Source: CAIKMD01 sp963729935
Lineage (GTDB): Bacteria; Pseudomonadota; Alphaproteobacteria; ATCC43930; CGMCC-115725
Direction: 5' to 3'
DNA: 64,000 bases
Assembly (NCBI GenBank): GCA_963729935.1
Contig: CAVSPW010000004.1
Location: 186,001 to 250,000, forward strand
Every line of letters starts with the position of its first letter. The stretch's first letter is position 1. Shown here piece after piece: positions 1 through 9,239 of this stretch. A program made the translations under genes and the position numbers. A model generated the notes under the pieces. It saw only the letters and a list, made by a program, of their open reading frames with translations. It was not told the origin of the DNA and ran no database searches.

Positions 1-2
1 GG

Positions 3-518
3 CTCGATGCGTTCTGTGCCGACCTCCACGGCATTCTCGAGGAGAGGGGCCAAGCGGGGCTCTCGGAGATTGCCGAAAAGCTGCGGCTTCTCTTGGCCAA
101 TCAGCATTTCGTCGCCGAGACCTTCGCCGATGTGTCGGCGCCGCAGCGCGTCCTTTACCATGACGCGGAGACGGACGCCTATGTGCTGGCGCATATCCAG
201 CAAGCGGGCAAAAGCGGCAGACCGCACAGCCATGGCGCATCCTGGGCGATCTATGGCAATGCGCGCGGCGACACCGAGATGACCGAATGGCGGCGAGTCA
301 ACGCGGCGAGCGAGGAGCACGCCGTGTTGGAGGCGTGCGATCGTTACCTGCTGAGACCCGGCCAGACGCGCGCCTATGGGCCGCATGTGATCCACTCGAC
401 CGCGCATCCCGACGGGGCGTGGGTGATCCGCGTCACCGGGACGGACCTCGACAAATTGCCGCGCTATCATTTCAGCCCCAAGAAAGACAAGATTTTGCAC
501 GCGACGGAAACCGCATGA
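3..518 (+). CDS. Cupin-fold protein, cysteine-dioxygenase-like (5' end outside window)
   Basis: The frame is open from the first bases of the window, so the true start lies upstream. The visible 171 residues contain a cupin core: RPHSHGASWAIYG supplies two candidate metal-binding histidines of cupin motif 1, and a later HVIHSTAHPDG segment supplies histidines of motif 2. The spacing and the SWAIYG strand resemble cysteine/thiol dioxygenase-type cupins, which oxidise small substrates with a mononuclear Fe(II). The gene precedes a VOC-domain gene by 57 bp on the same strand, so both may belong to one catabolic operon. The family is clear from the motifs; the substrate is not. Confidence 0.7.
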   Translation, partial: LDAFCADLHGILEERGQAGLSEIAEKLRLLLANQHFVAETFADVSAPQRVLYHDAETDAYVLAHIQQAGKSGRPHSHGASWAIYGNARGDTEMTEWRRVNAASEEHAVLEACDRYLLRPGQTRAYGPHVIHSTAHPDGAWVIRVTGTDLDKLPRYHFSPKKDKILHATETA

Positions 519-575
519 CTGCGGGTTGCGGGGCGGCGGGCTGCCTGTGTCGTTGCGCTAATGAGAGGATAATTC

Positions 576-1601
576 ATGGCTGAGCTTCGTCATATCGCGA
601 TGTCGGTGCGCGACCCCTGGCTGACGGCGGCGTTCTACAAGAGCATTTTCGGCTTCGACATGGTCGGCGAGACCGATTCGAGCCTTGCGGAAGGGGTTTT
701 CCTGTCCGACGGCGTCTTCGGCATGGCGCTCCTCAATTACAAATCCGACGCGGCGGCGCAGGGCAAGAGCAAGGATTTCGTCGGCCTCCACCATTTCGGC
801 ATCTGGGTCGACGATGTCGAGGCGACCCAAAAGCGCATCGAGCAGGCCGGCGGGAAATGGATCATGGGCGAGCCCGATTACCGCCACAATGCGCAATACG
901 AGGTGAAGTTCCACGACGTCAACGGCGTCGTTCTCGATCTCGTGCATAATGGCTGGGCGGGAACGCAGCGCCGGCCCGGCCAAGCCGATAACCAGGTGAG
1001 CCCGGCGCGCGGCCTCGTGCCCCGCTTCGCCGAGCGCCGCGTGCAGGCGGCGAAGACGATGGCGGAGCGCGGCTTCACGCGAGACGCCGAGCGTCGCGGC
1101 GAGATCCGTCATCTCGCCATGGCGGTTCCCGATCCTTGGGCCACGGCCGAGTTCTATAAGGGCATCTTTGGGTTCGAGACTGTCGGCGAAACGGATTCGA
1201 GCCTCGCCGAAGGTGTCTTCTTGTCCGACGGCGTCATCGGCATGGCGCTTCTCAATTACAAATCCGACGCGGCGGCGCAAGGCAAAGGCAAGGACTTCGT
1301 CGGCCTCCACCATTTCGGCATCTGGGTCGACGACGTCAAGGCAACGCATAAGCTCATCGAGCAGGCCGGCGGCGCATGGCTCATGGGCGAGCCCGACTAC
1401 CGGCACAATGCTGCCTATGAGGTGAAATTCCACGACCTCAACGGCGTCGTCCTCGACCTCGTGCACAATGGCTGGGCGGGGACGCAACGCCGGCCCGGAC
1501 AATCCGACAATGAAGTGAGCCCGAAACGCAGCCTCGTGCCGCGCTTCGCGGAGCGCCGTGCCCGAGCCGAGAAGGCGCGCATTGCGGCCATTGCCGACTG
1601 A
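576..1601 (+). CDS. Two-domain VOC (glyoxalase/dioxygenase-fold) protein
   Basis: This 341-residue protein consists of two copies of one VOC-type domain. Residues 2-156 and about 175-329 align without gaps and are nearly identical in long stretches; both contain GETDSSLAEGVFLSDGV, GLHHFGIWVDD and VVLDLVHNGWAGTQRRPGQ. VOC proteins bind a divalent metal through His/Glu residues and act as glyoxalases, extradiol dioxygenases or resistance proteins; two fused modules can form one active site. Candidate ligands are the His of RH[IL]AM and those of GLHHF and LVHNGW. GAGAGGA precedes the ATG. The high similarity of the halves points to recent internal duplication. The substrate is unknown. Confidence 0.8.
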   Translation: MAELRHIAMSVRDPWLTAAFYKSIFGFDMVGETDSSLAEGVFLSDGVFGMALLNYKSDAAAQGKSKDFVGLHHFGIWVDDVEATQKRIEQAGGKWIMGEPDYRHNAQYEVKFHDVNGVVLDLVHNGWAGTQRRPGQADNQVSPARGLVPRFAERRVQAAKTMAERGFTRDAERRGEIRHLAMAVPDPWATAEFYKGIFGFETVGETDSSLAEGVFLSDGVIGMALLNYKSDAAAQGKGKDFVGLHHFGIWVDDVKATHKLIEQAGGAWLMGEPDYRHNAAYEVKFHDLNGVVLDLVHNGWAGTQRRPGQSDNEVSPKRSLVPRFAERRARAEKARIAAIAD

Positions 1602-1769
1602 CTGGCGTCGAAGCCCGAGAGTGACAGTGCCGGCCGACCGCAGCAATCACCGCGTCCCCATGCCGCGTTGGTCGTCGCCGCGCTTCCCGGTGCACCTCCG
1701 GTTGCCGGTCGCCTTCAACCGGATGCTGGCACCGAGCCAAGAACCTGCGCAAAGAAAAGAGGTCGAGCG

Positions 1770-2573
1770 ATGACGAGCCGGATCATGGCCAATGGCATCG
1801 AGGTCAACTACGAACTCGAGGGTCCGGCGGGGGCCCCGGTCATCATGCTGAGCAATTCCTTCCTGACCGATTACGGCATGTGGGATTTTCAGATCCCGGC
1901 CTTCACCCGAAAATACCGCGTGCTGCGCTACAATTCACGTGGCCATGGCGATACAGAGGCGAGCCCCGGCCCCTATTCGATAGATCTCCTCGTCGCCGAC
2001 GCCGTCGCGCTGCTCGATGCGCTCGATATCCGCCGCGTTCACTTTCTCGGCCTGTCAATGGGAGGCATGATCGCGCAGAAACTGGCGGCAACCCATGCCG
2101 ATCGGATCTTTTCCGCGACATTATCGGACACCGCGTGCCGCCTGCCGCCCGAATCGGCCTGGGACGATCGCATCAAATTGGCTCAGACCAAAGGCGCCAG
2201 CGCGTTCGTCAAGCCCATGACAGAGCGTTGGCTCACGCAGGCCTATCGCGAGCGGCATCCGGAGATCGTCGACAAATTCGGCGCGATGATTTCGCGGACC
2301 TCGGTCGACGGCGTGGTCGGCTGTGCGGAGGCGATCAAAAAGATGGATCAATCGGCAATTCTTTCCGGCATAACCGTCCCGATCTTGATCGTCGTCGGCG
2401 AGCAGGATTTCGGGACGCCGGTCTCGGCGGCGAAATTTCTCCACCACGAAATCAAGGGCTCGAAATTGGTGATCATCAAGGAAGCGGCTCATCTCCCGAA
2501 TATCGAGCAGACGGAAATATTCAATCGAACCGTGCTCGACTTCATCGCAAGCTGCTCGACGGTGCGCTCATGA
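1770..2573 (+). CDS. Alpha/beta hydrolase, 3-oxoadipate enol-lactonase-like
   Basis: The 267-residue protein has a full alpha/beta-hydrolase catalytic set: nucleophile elbow GLSMGG (Ser96), acid in VGEQDFGTP and histidine in EAAHLPNIE. The overall pattern (YNSRGHGDT, then GLSMGGMIAQ) resembles PcaD-type enol-lactonases and C-C hydrolases. I chose the ATG preceded by AGAGG rather than the longer open frame, because the N-terminus then matches the family. Its stop overlaps the start of the next gene by 4 bp (ATGA), so translation is probably coupled. Pairing with an HpaB-type monooxygenase suggests hydrolysis of a ring-derived product, which is an inference. Confidence 0.82.
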   Translation: MTSRIMANGIEVNYELEGPAGAPVIMLSNSFLTDYGMWDFQIPAFTRKYRVLRYNSRGHGDTEASPGPYSIDLLVADAVALLDALDIRRVHFLGLSMGGMIAQKLAATHADRIFSATLSDTACRLPPESAWDDRIKLAQTKGASAFVKPMTERWLTQAYRERHPEIVDKFGAMISRTSVDGVVGCAEAIKKMDQSAILSGITVPILIVVGEQDFGTPVSAAKFLHHEIKGSKLVIIKEAAHLPNIEQTEIFNRTVLDFIASCSTVRS

Positions 2574-4096
2574 GTGAAAAAGGCGACGCGCCGGCCGACG
2601 CGCTGATGGACGGCCGCGACTATCTCGAGAGCCTGCGCGACGGCCGGGATGTCTATATTTACGGCGAGCGCATCAAGGATGTCACCACGCATCCGAGTTC
2701 GCGCAACGCCGCGCGGTCGATCGCGCGCCTCTACGACGCGCTGCACGATCCGGCGACGCGCGATGCGCTCACCCTGGTCGATCGCTATGGCATCCGCACC
2801 CATAAATTTTTCACCGCGAGCTATGCGCCGCAAGAGCTCTTGGCCGCACGCGACGCGATTGCGATCTGGGCGCGCATGACCTATGGGTTCATGGGCCGCA
2901 CGCCCGATTACAAGGCGGCGTTCATGGCGTCCCTCGGCGCGAGCCCCGAATTCTATGCGCCCTACACGGAGAACGGCCTCGCCTGGTACAAGCGCTATGC
3001 GGCGAAGGGCCTCTATCTCAACCATGTGCTCGTCAATCCTCCGGTCGATCGCAAGAAGCCGGTGCACGAGGTCGGCGACGTGTTCGTCCATGTGGTGAAG
3101 GAGACGGATGGCGGCATCATCGTCAGCGGCGCCAAGATGCTTGCGACCGGTTCCGCGCTCACCCATGCGACCTTCGTCGCCCAGAACAGCGCGGTGCAGT
3201 TGGAGAAGGGCAAGGCCGAGGATTATGCGCTCGTCTTTATCGCGCCGATGGATACGCCGGGCTGCAAGCTGATCTGCCGGCCGTCCTATGAAGCCGCCGC
3301 ACACAGCCCCTTCGATTATCCGCTCTCCAGCCGGTTCGACGAGAACGACGCGGTCATCATCTTCGACAATGCCTTCATCGCCTGGGAAAACGTCCTCGTC
3401 TATCGCGATATCGAGCGCGCCCGGCGCTTCTATGCGGCTTCCGGTTTCCTCAATCGCTACAATCTGCAGGCCGGCACGCGCCTGGGCGTCAAACTCGATC
3501 TGATGTGCGGGCTGCTGGCGAAAGGATTGGCGGCGAACGGCACGGATGATTTTCGCGGCGTCCAAGCAAGCCTGGGCGAGGTGGTTGCCTGGCGCAATCT
3601 GATCTGGGCGCTGACCACCGCGATGTGTCTCGATCCGCAACCGGGGCCTGGCAATTCGGTGATTCCGAAACTGGAACATGCCTCGACCCTGCGGCTCTTT
3701 TCCACTTTGGCTTGGCCGCGCGTCAAAGAGATCTTCGAGACCATCCTGGGCGGGGCGCCGATCGTGACCCCGTCGAGCCATAAGGATCTGGAAAATCCCG
3801 AGCTGCGCCCGCTGCTCGATCGCTACTATCGCGGCTCGGATAGTTCCGCCGAGCAGCGCATCAAGCTCTTCAAGCTCATCTGGGATGCGATCGGCACCGA
3901 GTTCGGCGGCCGCCACGAGATCTACGAGCGGAACTATTCCGGCAACAACGAGCAGATGCGCCTCGACGTGCTTACCTTCGCCAAGCAGCGGGGCATCATG
4001 GATGAGTGCCACAAACTGGCCGAGCAGTGCATGGACGATTACGATCTCAAAGGCTGGACGTCGCCGAGCTGGGTTTTCGGTCCCGAGAAATCGTGA
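2570..4096 (+). CDS. HpaB-family FADH2-dependent monooxygenase
   Basis: The 508-residue protein belongs to the 4-hydroxyphenylacetate 3-monooxygenase (HpaB/PvcC) family. Family hallmarks include the N-terminal DGRDYLESLRDGR, HPSSRNAARSIARLYD and the central HVLVNPPVDRKKP segment. The length is typical of the large oxygenase component, which hydroxylates a phenolic substrate with FADH2 from a separate HpaC-type reductase; no reductase gene is visible in the window. The true ATG overlaps the upstream hydrolase stop, and the longer open frame upstream is only antisense/overlap sequence. The exact substrate (hydroxyphenylacetate, chlorophenol or other) cannot be assigned. Confidence 0.85.
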   Translation: MSEKGDAPADALMDGRDYLESLRDGRDVYIYGERIKDVTTHPSSRNAARSIARLYDALHDPATRDALTLVDRYGIRTHKFFTASYAPQELLAARDAIAIWARMTYGFMGRTPDYKAAFMASLGASPEFYAPYTENGLAWYKRYAAKGLYLNHVLVNPPVDRKKPVHEVGDVFVHVVKETDGGIIVSGAKMLATGSALTHATFVAQNSAVQLEKGKAEDYALVFIAPMDTPGCKLICRPSYEAAAHSPFDYPLSSRFDENDAVIIFDNAFIAWENVLVYRDIERARRFYAASGFLNRYNLQAGTRLGVKLDLMCGLLAKGLAANGTDDFRGVQASLGEVVAWRNLIWALTTAMCLDPQPGPGNSVIPKLEHASTLRLFSTLAWPRVKEIFETILGGAPIVTPSSHKDLENPELRPLLDRYYRGSDSSAEQRIKLFKLIWDAIGTEFGGRHEIYERNYSGNNEQMRLDVLTFAKQRGIMDECHKLAEQCMDDYDLKGWTSPSWVFGPEKS

Positions 4097-4146
4097 AGTT
4101 TCGGCGCCCTCGGACGAGGAAGAGGGCGGCGATCACGAGCGGCGAG

Positions 4147-5796
4147 CTAAGGGAGCGGCCGAAGGAGGTTGCGGCCGAGAAACAGAGGCACGACCATGAC
4201 CTTCTCGCCGGCGTGGAGAAGGATCAGCGGCGGCAGGGCTTCAATGCTTTCGAACATTGATCCAAGACCCGCCTCCATCCCCTTGATCGTCGCGCGCGGA
4301 GCGACGATCAAGACGTTGCGGCCGCGATATTTTGCGGCATCGTCGATGATGCCGTATTCCCGCGGGTCGCTGCACAGGCAAATCACCGGCGCGTCGCCGC
4401 CGAGCGCATAATCGAGTTTGCCCGCGTCGTTCCAGCGAATGGCCGCGACCGCCGGCGTGCCGGCATCCAAGACGTTGCGTTGCGCCAATTCATTCCGTAA
4501 GGACGTCCAATCGACCGCGGCGAGATCAGGATCCTTGCCGAGCGCGAAATGCTCGCCGATTTCCGGCAACCAGTTCCAGCGAACTTCCGACGCGACGATA
4601 AGAAACGCGGCGCCGACGACGATCGCATTGCCGATGAGCCATAGCCGCGTGACTCGATCGCGAAGCGCGAGTTGCGCCGCGACCGCGCGGCCGAGCAGGG
4701 GCAAGAACATGAGGTAGCCCGGCGCCGCCCAATGGTACAACACGCGCTCATGCGACCAGAGAGCAATCACCGAGAAGGTGAGGATCGGCACCATGCCGGC
4801 GCAGCAGAGGAGCCACGCGCCCGGACTTGCCGGTCCTTGCCGGAGCGCTTTTACGAAAACTACCGCGAGCGGGAGCCAGATCCACGGCAACAGAAACAGC
4901 GCCTCTCCCGCCAATGTCGTGAACGGCGCAAAAGGATGCAGCCGGAAGCCCTCGGCGCGGCTCCCCTGGAAAGCGAAGGAGACCCATTCGTGTTGAGCGT
5001 TCCAAATCAGAACCGGGGAGAACAGCGCCGCCGCGATCAAGGCGGCGATGTAGGGCTCGGATCGGAAGAGCCAGCGCCGATCGCGCGCCTGCGTCAACAA
5101 ATAGACGCCGACACCGGCGATCGTGAGGACCGCCGTATACTTGGAAAGCAACGCCAAGCCGGCACACATGCCGACGCCGATCCACCAGCGGCGATCCAGC
5201 GAGGAAAGCGCGCGCACGAGGCAAAGGACGAAGCCCAAGAGCGCGCAATCCAATGGGCCGTCGGGCAGAACCCAACTCGCAGTCGTCACCCCGAAAACCG
5301 GCGCGAGATTGAGCAGGACGGCCGCCCACACCCCGGCGCGCGCCGAGAAGAGAGCCTCGCCGAGCCGATACATCAACCACGTCGAGAGGCAGAACAGCGC
5401 GAGGAAAGGCAGCCTGACGACGATTTCGGTTTCGCTGCCGAAGAGATGCACGGCGCCCCAGGTCAGCCACCAGGAAAGCGGCGGATGGTCGAAATAGCTG
5501 AGCTGCAGGTGGCGTCCCGCGGCAACCATGTAGCTTTCATCGACGCCGAGGCCCATCATCGCGGCGGGGATCACGCGCAACAGCACGCTCAGCGCGATAA
5601 GCGATACCATGGCATTCGGCGGAATGGCGAGCCACCGCGCGGCGTGGCGCGAGCCTTTGGCCCAGGCGACGCTTATGATCGCCGGCACGCGCGCCGCCAT
5701 CGGAAGAAGCGCCGGGCGTCCGGGGCCCGCAGGGGCGAACGAGGCCGGGAAAGCGGCGAACCGTGACAAGGCGAAGGCGTGAGGTCGCCGCATCAT
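4147..5796 (-). CDS. Membrane glycosyltransferase, GT39/ArnT-like
   Basis: This protein of about 549 residues has many hydrophobic segments and the features of dolichyl-phosphate-mannose/ArnT-type glycosyltransferases. The first large loop has DESYMVAAGRHLQLSYFDHPP, the acidic catalytic loop (D-E, then YFDHPPLSWW), followed by RLPF and GEALFSARAGVWAAVLLNLAP. Such enzymes use a polyprenyl-phosphate sugar donor and modify lipids or proteins on the periplasmic side. AGGAGG lies directly before the ATGATG pair, so the start is one of these two; an upstream TTG is less likely. It is transcribed against the neighbouring catabolic genes, and its acceptor is unknown. Confidence 0.8.
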   Translation of the reverse strand: MMRRPHAFALSRFAAFPASFAPAGPGRPALLPMAARVPAIISVAWAKGSRHAARWLAIPPNAMVSLIALSVLLRVIPAAMMGLGVDESYMVAAGRHLQLSYFDHPPLSWWLTWGAVHLFGSETEIVVRLPFLALFCLSTWLMYRLGEALFSARAGVWAAVLLNLAPVFGVTTASWVLPDGPLDCALLGFVLCLVRALSSLDRRWWIGVGMCAGLALLSKYTAVLTIAGVGVYLLTQARDRRWLFRSEPYIAALIAAALFSPVLIWNAQHEWVSFAFQGSRAEGFRLHPFAPFTTLAGEALFLLPWIWLPLAVVFVKALRQGPASPGAWLLCCAGMVPILTFSVIALWSHERVLYHWAAPGYLMFLPLLGRAVAAQLALRDRVTRLWLIGNAIVVGAAFLIVASEVRWNWLPEIGEHFALGKDPDLAAVDWTSLRNELAQRNVLDAGTPAVAAIRWNDAGKLDYALGGDAPVICLCSDPREYGIIDDAAKYRGRNVLIVAPRATIKGMEAGLGSMFESIEALPPLILLHAGEKVMVVPLFLGRNLLRPLP

Positions 5797-5947
5797 TCCT
5801 CCTGACGCCAATTTCGAATTGGCGCGGCGCCGCGCTTGGTGCAGTTTAGCCGACTGTCATTCGCGCGCCAGCGGCAACTCGTCGCGTCTCGGAATTCCGG
5901 TCGCAGCCGCGCGACAGCTTCATGCAGGTTCTCATCCGAAGCGGTCC

Positions 5948-6760
5948 TCAGACCGCGGTCCAGCCGCCATCCTGGGTGAAGACTTGCCCGGTCACATAGC
6001 TTGACGCGTCGCTCGCCAGGTAAACCGCCAAGCCCTGCAATTCCTCCGGGCGTCCGCGCCTTCCCATCGGCGTTCCTTTGAGAATGACCGCTTCAAAGCG
6101 ATCGATGTCTTCCCTGCTCGCCTTGGCTTTGCGTTCCTCGGCGAGACGCGTGCCGCCATGCCAGCCGGGCGCGATGGCGTTCGCGCGGATACCGTCCTTG
6201 GCGTATTCGGCGGCGAGTTGGCGCGTGAAGCCGATGACGCCCGCCTTCGCGGCGGCGTAATTCGCGCCATTGGCCGCGAAGCCCGGATAATGCCCGACCA
6301 GGCCGATGATCGAAGCGATATTGATGATCGAGCCGCCGCCGCTCGACATCATGAGCGGGATGATCGCACGGCTGCACAGGAAGACGCCGCGCAGATTGAT
6401 CGCGATCAGGCGGTCCCAATCATCGACCGGCATTTCATGCGTGCGCAGCGGCGCGGTAGCGATTCCGGCATTGTTGATCAGGATATCGACCCGGCCGCAG
6501 AGCTCGGATGCGCGCGCCGCCATGGTTTGAACCGCCTCGGGCTCGGACACGTCCGCGCAGATCGATACGGCGTCGTTTCGCTTCGCGTTGATCAGAGCCG
6601 CGGTCTCATCGGCCCGATCCTGATCGCGGTCGACGCAGATCACCCTTGCGCCCATTTCGGCCAGCCCCTCCGAGAAAGCGCGGCCGAGGCCGCTTCCCGC
6701 TCCCGTCACGAGGGCGACCTTCCGCGAGAGATCGAAGACTTGTGCGACGCCGGTCACCAT
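5948..6760 (-). CDS. Short-chain dehydrogenase/reductase (SDR)
   Basis: The 270-residue classical SDR shows the cofactor motif TGAGSGLG (residues 19-26), NNAG (96-99) and the catalytic triad Ser150, Tyr168 and Lys172 in the NYAAAKAG context. Asp in CVDRD after beta-2 favours NAD(H) over NADP(H). The C-terminus ends with the common YVTGQVFTQDGGW. It would oxidise or reduce a hydroxyl/keto group. It is divergent from the FAD oxidoreductase to its right, with about 260 bp between them that must carry both promoters. Its substrate cannot be deduced. Confidence 0.88.
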   Translation of the reverse strand: MVTGVAQVFDLSRKVALVTGAGSGLGRAFSEGLAEMGARVICVDRDQDRADETAALINAKRNDAVSICADVSEPEAVQTMAARASELCGRVDILINNAGIATAPLRTHEMPVDDWDRLIAINLRGVFLCSRAIIPLMMSSGGGSIINIASIIGLVGHYPGFAANGANYAAAKAGVIGFTRQLAAEYAKDGIRANAIAPGWHGGTRLAEERKAKASREDIDRFEAVILKGTPMGRRGRPEELQGLAVYLASDASSYVTGQVFTQDGGWTAV

Positions 6761-7019
6761 GAATTTTTCCCTTTCACCCTGCCGGGCTGTCCGCTCGCCC
6801 GGTTTCGATCATCCCATTTAGCAGAAATAGGCCGCCAAAGATGCAGCCGGGCTTGGGCGTGGGCCGGTCGGGGGTAAAGGCGAGTTGAGGCCCTAACCGC
6901 CTAACAGCACGCCGCGAGGCCCTTGCCTTGGCTGCCGCCGCGCGTTGAGGCGCGATGGGTGTGATGATAAGCTTCCCGGCTGAAGGACCGTCATCGAGAA
7001 GAAGAAAACGAGGGAGGCG

Positions 7020-8423
7020 ATGCGATACGACCTGGTCAGCATCGGCGGCGGCCTTTCCGGCCTCGTGGCGGCTTGCCGTGCCGCGGAACTGGGCGCGAAA
7101 GTGGCGGTATTGGAACAGGCGAGCGAAGAGCGTTACCTTTGCAGCTCGCGCTATACGACCGGCGTCGTCAATGTGATGGGCTTGCCGATTCTCGCCGATC
7201 CCCAGACGCTTTACGACGCCATCCTCTCGGGCAGCGGCGCCAACGCCGATCCCGCCTTGGCCCGCATCGTGTCGGAGAACGGCAAGCGCGCGATCGAATG
7301 GCTCCGGGCGCAAGGCGCGCGCTTTGTTCAGCGCGGCTTGCAGCAGGATCAACCCGGTCAACAGGTTCTGGCGCCGCCGCGGCGCTTACAGGCCGGGCTC
7401 GATTGGGAGGGACGCGGCGGCGACGTGCTGATACGAAATCTCGAAGCGCGTATCAAAGGCGGCGGCGGCACGGTGCTGCGCGGCACGAGAGCCGAATCCC
7501 TGATCATGGAGAGCAGCGCCTGCATCGGGGTCGATGCCACGGCAAGCGGCAAGAGGTTTCGCGTCGAAGCAAGATCTGTCGTGATCGCCGATGGCGGGTT
7601 TCCCGCCAACCCCGAGATGATCGCGAAATACATCACGCCGCGTGCCGACCGCATGCTTTGCCGCGCGGGCACGGGCGCCCGAGGCGACGGCATCCGCATG
7701 GCCGAGCGTGCGGGCGCGGCGATCGGCGGCTTCGGCGCCTTTTACGGTCATCTTCATCATAGAAATGCCATGACCAACGCGCAGCTTTGGCCCTATCCGC
7801 ATCTCGACGCGGTGGCGGAAGCCGGCATCCTCGTCGGTGACGATGGGAAGCGGTTCACCGATGAGGGTCTGGGCGGCGTGTGCATGACTAACGGCATCGC
7901 GCATTTGCCCGATCCGTTGGGCGCGCATCTCGTCATCGACGAGGCGATGTGGCAGGCCGAACCGAAGCTCACCACCACGGTCGCGGCCAATCCCGCGATG
8001 ATCTCGGCCGGCGGCCCTATCACGACCGCTTCCGATCTCGCCGCGCTCGCCGCGCGAATGGCCGTTCCGGAAGACGGTTTGAGCGAGACCGTGCGCCGGC
8101 ACAACGATGCGATCCGGCGCGGCAGCTTCGAGGGGCTTGCCGTGCCGCGCAGCGCGGGCAAGCACAAGCCCATGCCCATTGCCATGCCGCCCTTCCATGC
8201 GATCCCGCTTTGCGCCGGAATCACTGGCACCATGGGCGGCATCGTGATCGATATTCACGCGCAGGCGCAGACACCGTCCGGTACGCCGATCAAAGGCCTC
8301 TTTGCCGCTGGCACGCCGGTCGCGGGCCTCGAAGGCGGCCCCGGCGCCGGATATGTGGGTGGGCTCTCAAAGGCCTTCATCCTCGGCTTGCTTGCCGGTG
8401 AGCGCATCGCGAGCCAAATTTGA
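7020..8423 (+). CDS. FAD-dependent oxidoreductase, fumarate reductase/ketosteroid dehydrogenase-like
   Basis: The 467-residue flavoprotein begins with a Rossmann FAD motif (SIGGGLSGLVAACRAAELGAK) and has the fumarate-reductase flavoprotein layout: RCSSRYTTG-type early loop, VVIADGGFPANPEMI, a GDGIRMAERAGA segment and a C-terminal FAAGTPVAGLEGGPGAGYVGGLSKAFILG FAD-closing motif (broken here for length: FAAGTPVAGLEG followed by GPGAGYVGG). Family members reduce or dehydrogenate C-C bonds, for example in tricarballylate, fumarate or 3-ketosteroids. GGAGG lies just upstream of the ATG. A GST gene follows 95 bp downstream on the same strand and may be co-transcribed. Confidence 0.83.
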   Translation: MRYDLVSIGGGLSGLVAACRAAELGAKVAVLEQASEERYLCSSRYTTGVVNVMGLPILADPQTLYDAILSGSGANADPALARIVSENGKRAIEWLRAQGARFVQRGLQQDQPGQQVLAPPRRLQAGLDWEGRGGDVLIRNLEARIKGGGGTVLRGTRAESLIMESSACIGVDATASGKRFRVEARSVVIADGGFPANPEMIAKYITPRADRMLCRAGTGARGDGIRMAERAGAAIGGFGAFYGHLHHRNAMTNAQLWPYPHLDAVAEAGILVGDDGKRFTDEGLGGVCMTNGIAHLPDPLGAHLVIDEAMWQAEPKLTTTVAANPAMISAGGPITTASDLAALAARMAVPEDGLSETVRRHNDAIRRGSFEGLAVPRSAGKHKPMPIAMPPFHAIPLCAGITGTMGGIVIDIHAQAQTPSGTPIKGLFAAGTPVAGLEGGPGAGYVGGLSKAFILGLLAGERIASQI

Positions 8424-8518
8424 GCGGCGCGCGACCGGCGAAAGACCCTTTGCAAATGGCGACGAATCCGCCTCAATAGGGCTCAGCAACGCCGTCTGGG
8501 AAGGAAAGGTAAGAAGAC

Positions 8519-9136
8519 ATGATCGACCTCTATTATTGGCTGACCGACAATGGCCGCAAGGCGCTCCAAATCATCGAGGAGACCGGCTTGCCGCACAGGC
8601 TGAAGCCCGTGGACCTGACCAAGAAGGAGCAGTTTTCACCTGAGTTTCTGAAGATCAGCCCGGGCCACAAGATCCCGGCGCTGGTCGATGACGACGGGCC
8701 CGGCGGAATCCGCGTGACGCTGTGCGAATCGGGCGCCATCCTCAAATACATCGCGGAGAAGGCGGGCGGCGCGCTCTATCCTGCCGCGCCGGGGTTGCGC
8801 GCCAAGGTCGACCAATGGTTCTTCTACGGGACCTCGACCTTCACGCCGCTCGCACAGCAATACGGCCTCTTCATGTTTCGGTTTTCCGAAGACGTGCCGC
8901 AGGCCAAGAAACATTACGAGGCGCAGCTGCGCGATATGTTCGAGATCCTCGACAAGCACCTCGCCGCGAGCGATTACATGGCGGACGGCTATTCGATCGC
9001 CGATATTTCCATCTATCCCGACGTGCATATTCACGGCAAGCTCGGTATCGGCCTCGGCTCATATCCGAATCTCGAGCGGTGGCACGATGCGGTCGCGGCG
9101 CGGCCCGCGGTTCAGCGCGCCTGGGCGATAAGCTAG
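8519..9136 (+). CDS. Glutathione S-transferase family protein
   Basis: The 205-residue protein has an N-terminal thioredoxin-like GST domain (LYYWLTDNGRKALQIIEETGLP, the conserved KIPALVD cis-proline loop at about residue 55, CESGAILKYIAEKAGG) and a C-terminal helical domain with the conserved N-capping Asp motif YSIADISIYP. The arrangement resembles YghU/YfcG-like GSTs, which act on glutathione disulfides or organic peroxides. GGAAGGAAAGG precedes the ATG at a normal distance. Its position after an FAD oxidoreductase suggests detoxification or processing of an electrophilic intermediate. The stop codon lies inside the start of a dispersed repeat. Confidence 0.88.
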   Translation: MIDLYYWLTDNGRKALQIIEETGLPHRLKPVDLTKKEQFSPEFLKISPGHKIPALVDDDGPGGIRVTLCESGAILKYIAEKAGGALYPAAPGLRAKVDQWFFYGTSTFTPLAQQYGLFMFRFSEDVPQAKKHYEAQLRDMFEILDKHLAASDYMADGYSIADISIYPDVHIHGKLGIGLGSYPNLERWHDAVAARPAVQRAWAIS

Positions 9137-9238
9137 AGCATTTTGCGCCGAAGTGGATGCCGGTTCGGCGCAGAAAATGCGACGAAACCAAAGAATCGAG
9201 AGCGTGATCCGATTCAACCGGACCGGATCACGCTCTCG
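9133..9238 (+). repeat. Dispersed intergenic repeat, copy 1
   Basis: This ~105-bp unit starts at the GST stop codon (CTAGAGCATTTTGCGCCGAA) and ends with a perfect 15-bp inverted repeat (9197-9211 and 9224-9238, stem CGAGAGCGTGATCCG, 12-nt loop). A diverged copy in opposite orientation lies at 16722-16825. The sequence type resembles intergenic repeats I know from Hyphomicrobiales genomes. The hairpin could terminate transcription or stabilise the GST transcript. Confidence 0.8.
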
Positions 9239-9239
9239 C

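Noticed and set aside
1880..2569. N-terminal extension of the HpaB-type gene
   Set aside because: It overlaps the well-supported alpha/beta-hydrolase gene in another frame and its translation is Arg-rich noise.
4672..5766. A 364-codon plus-strand frame opposite the glycosyltransferase
   Set aside because: It is extremely rich in Arg, Glu and Gly, is antisense to a clear membrane protein gene and shows no motif.
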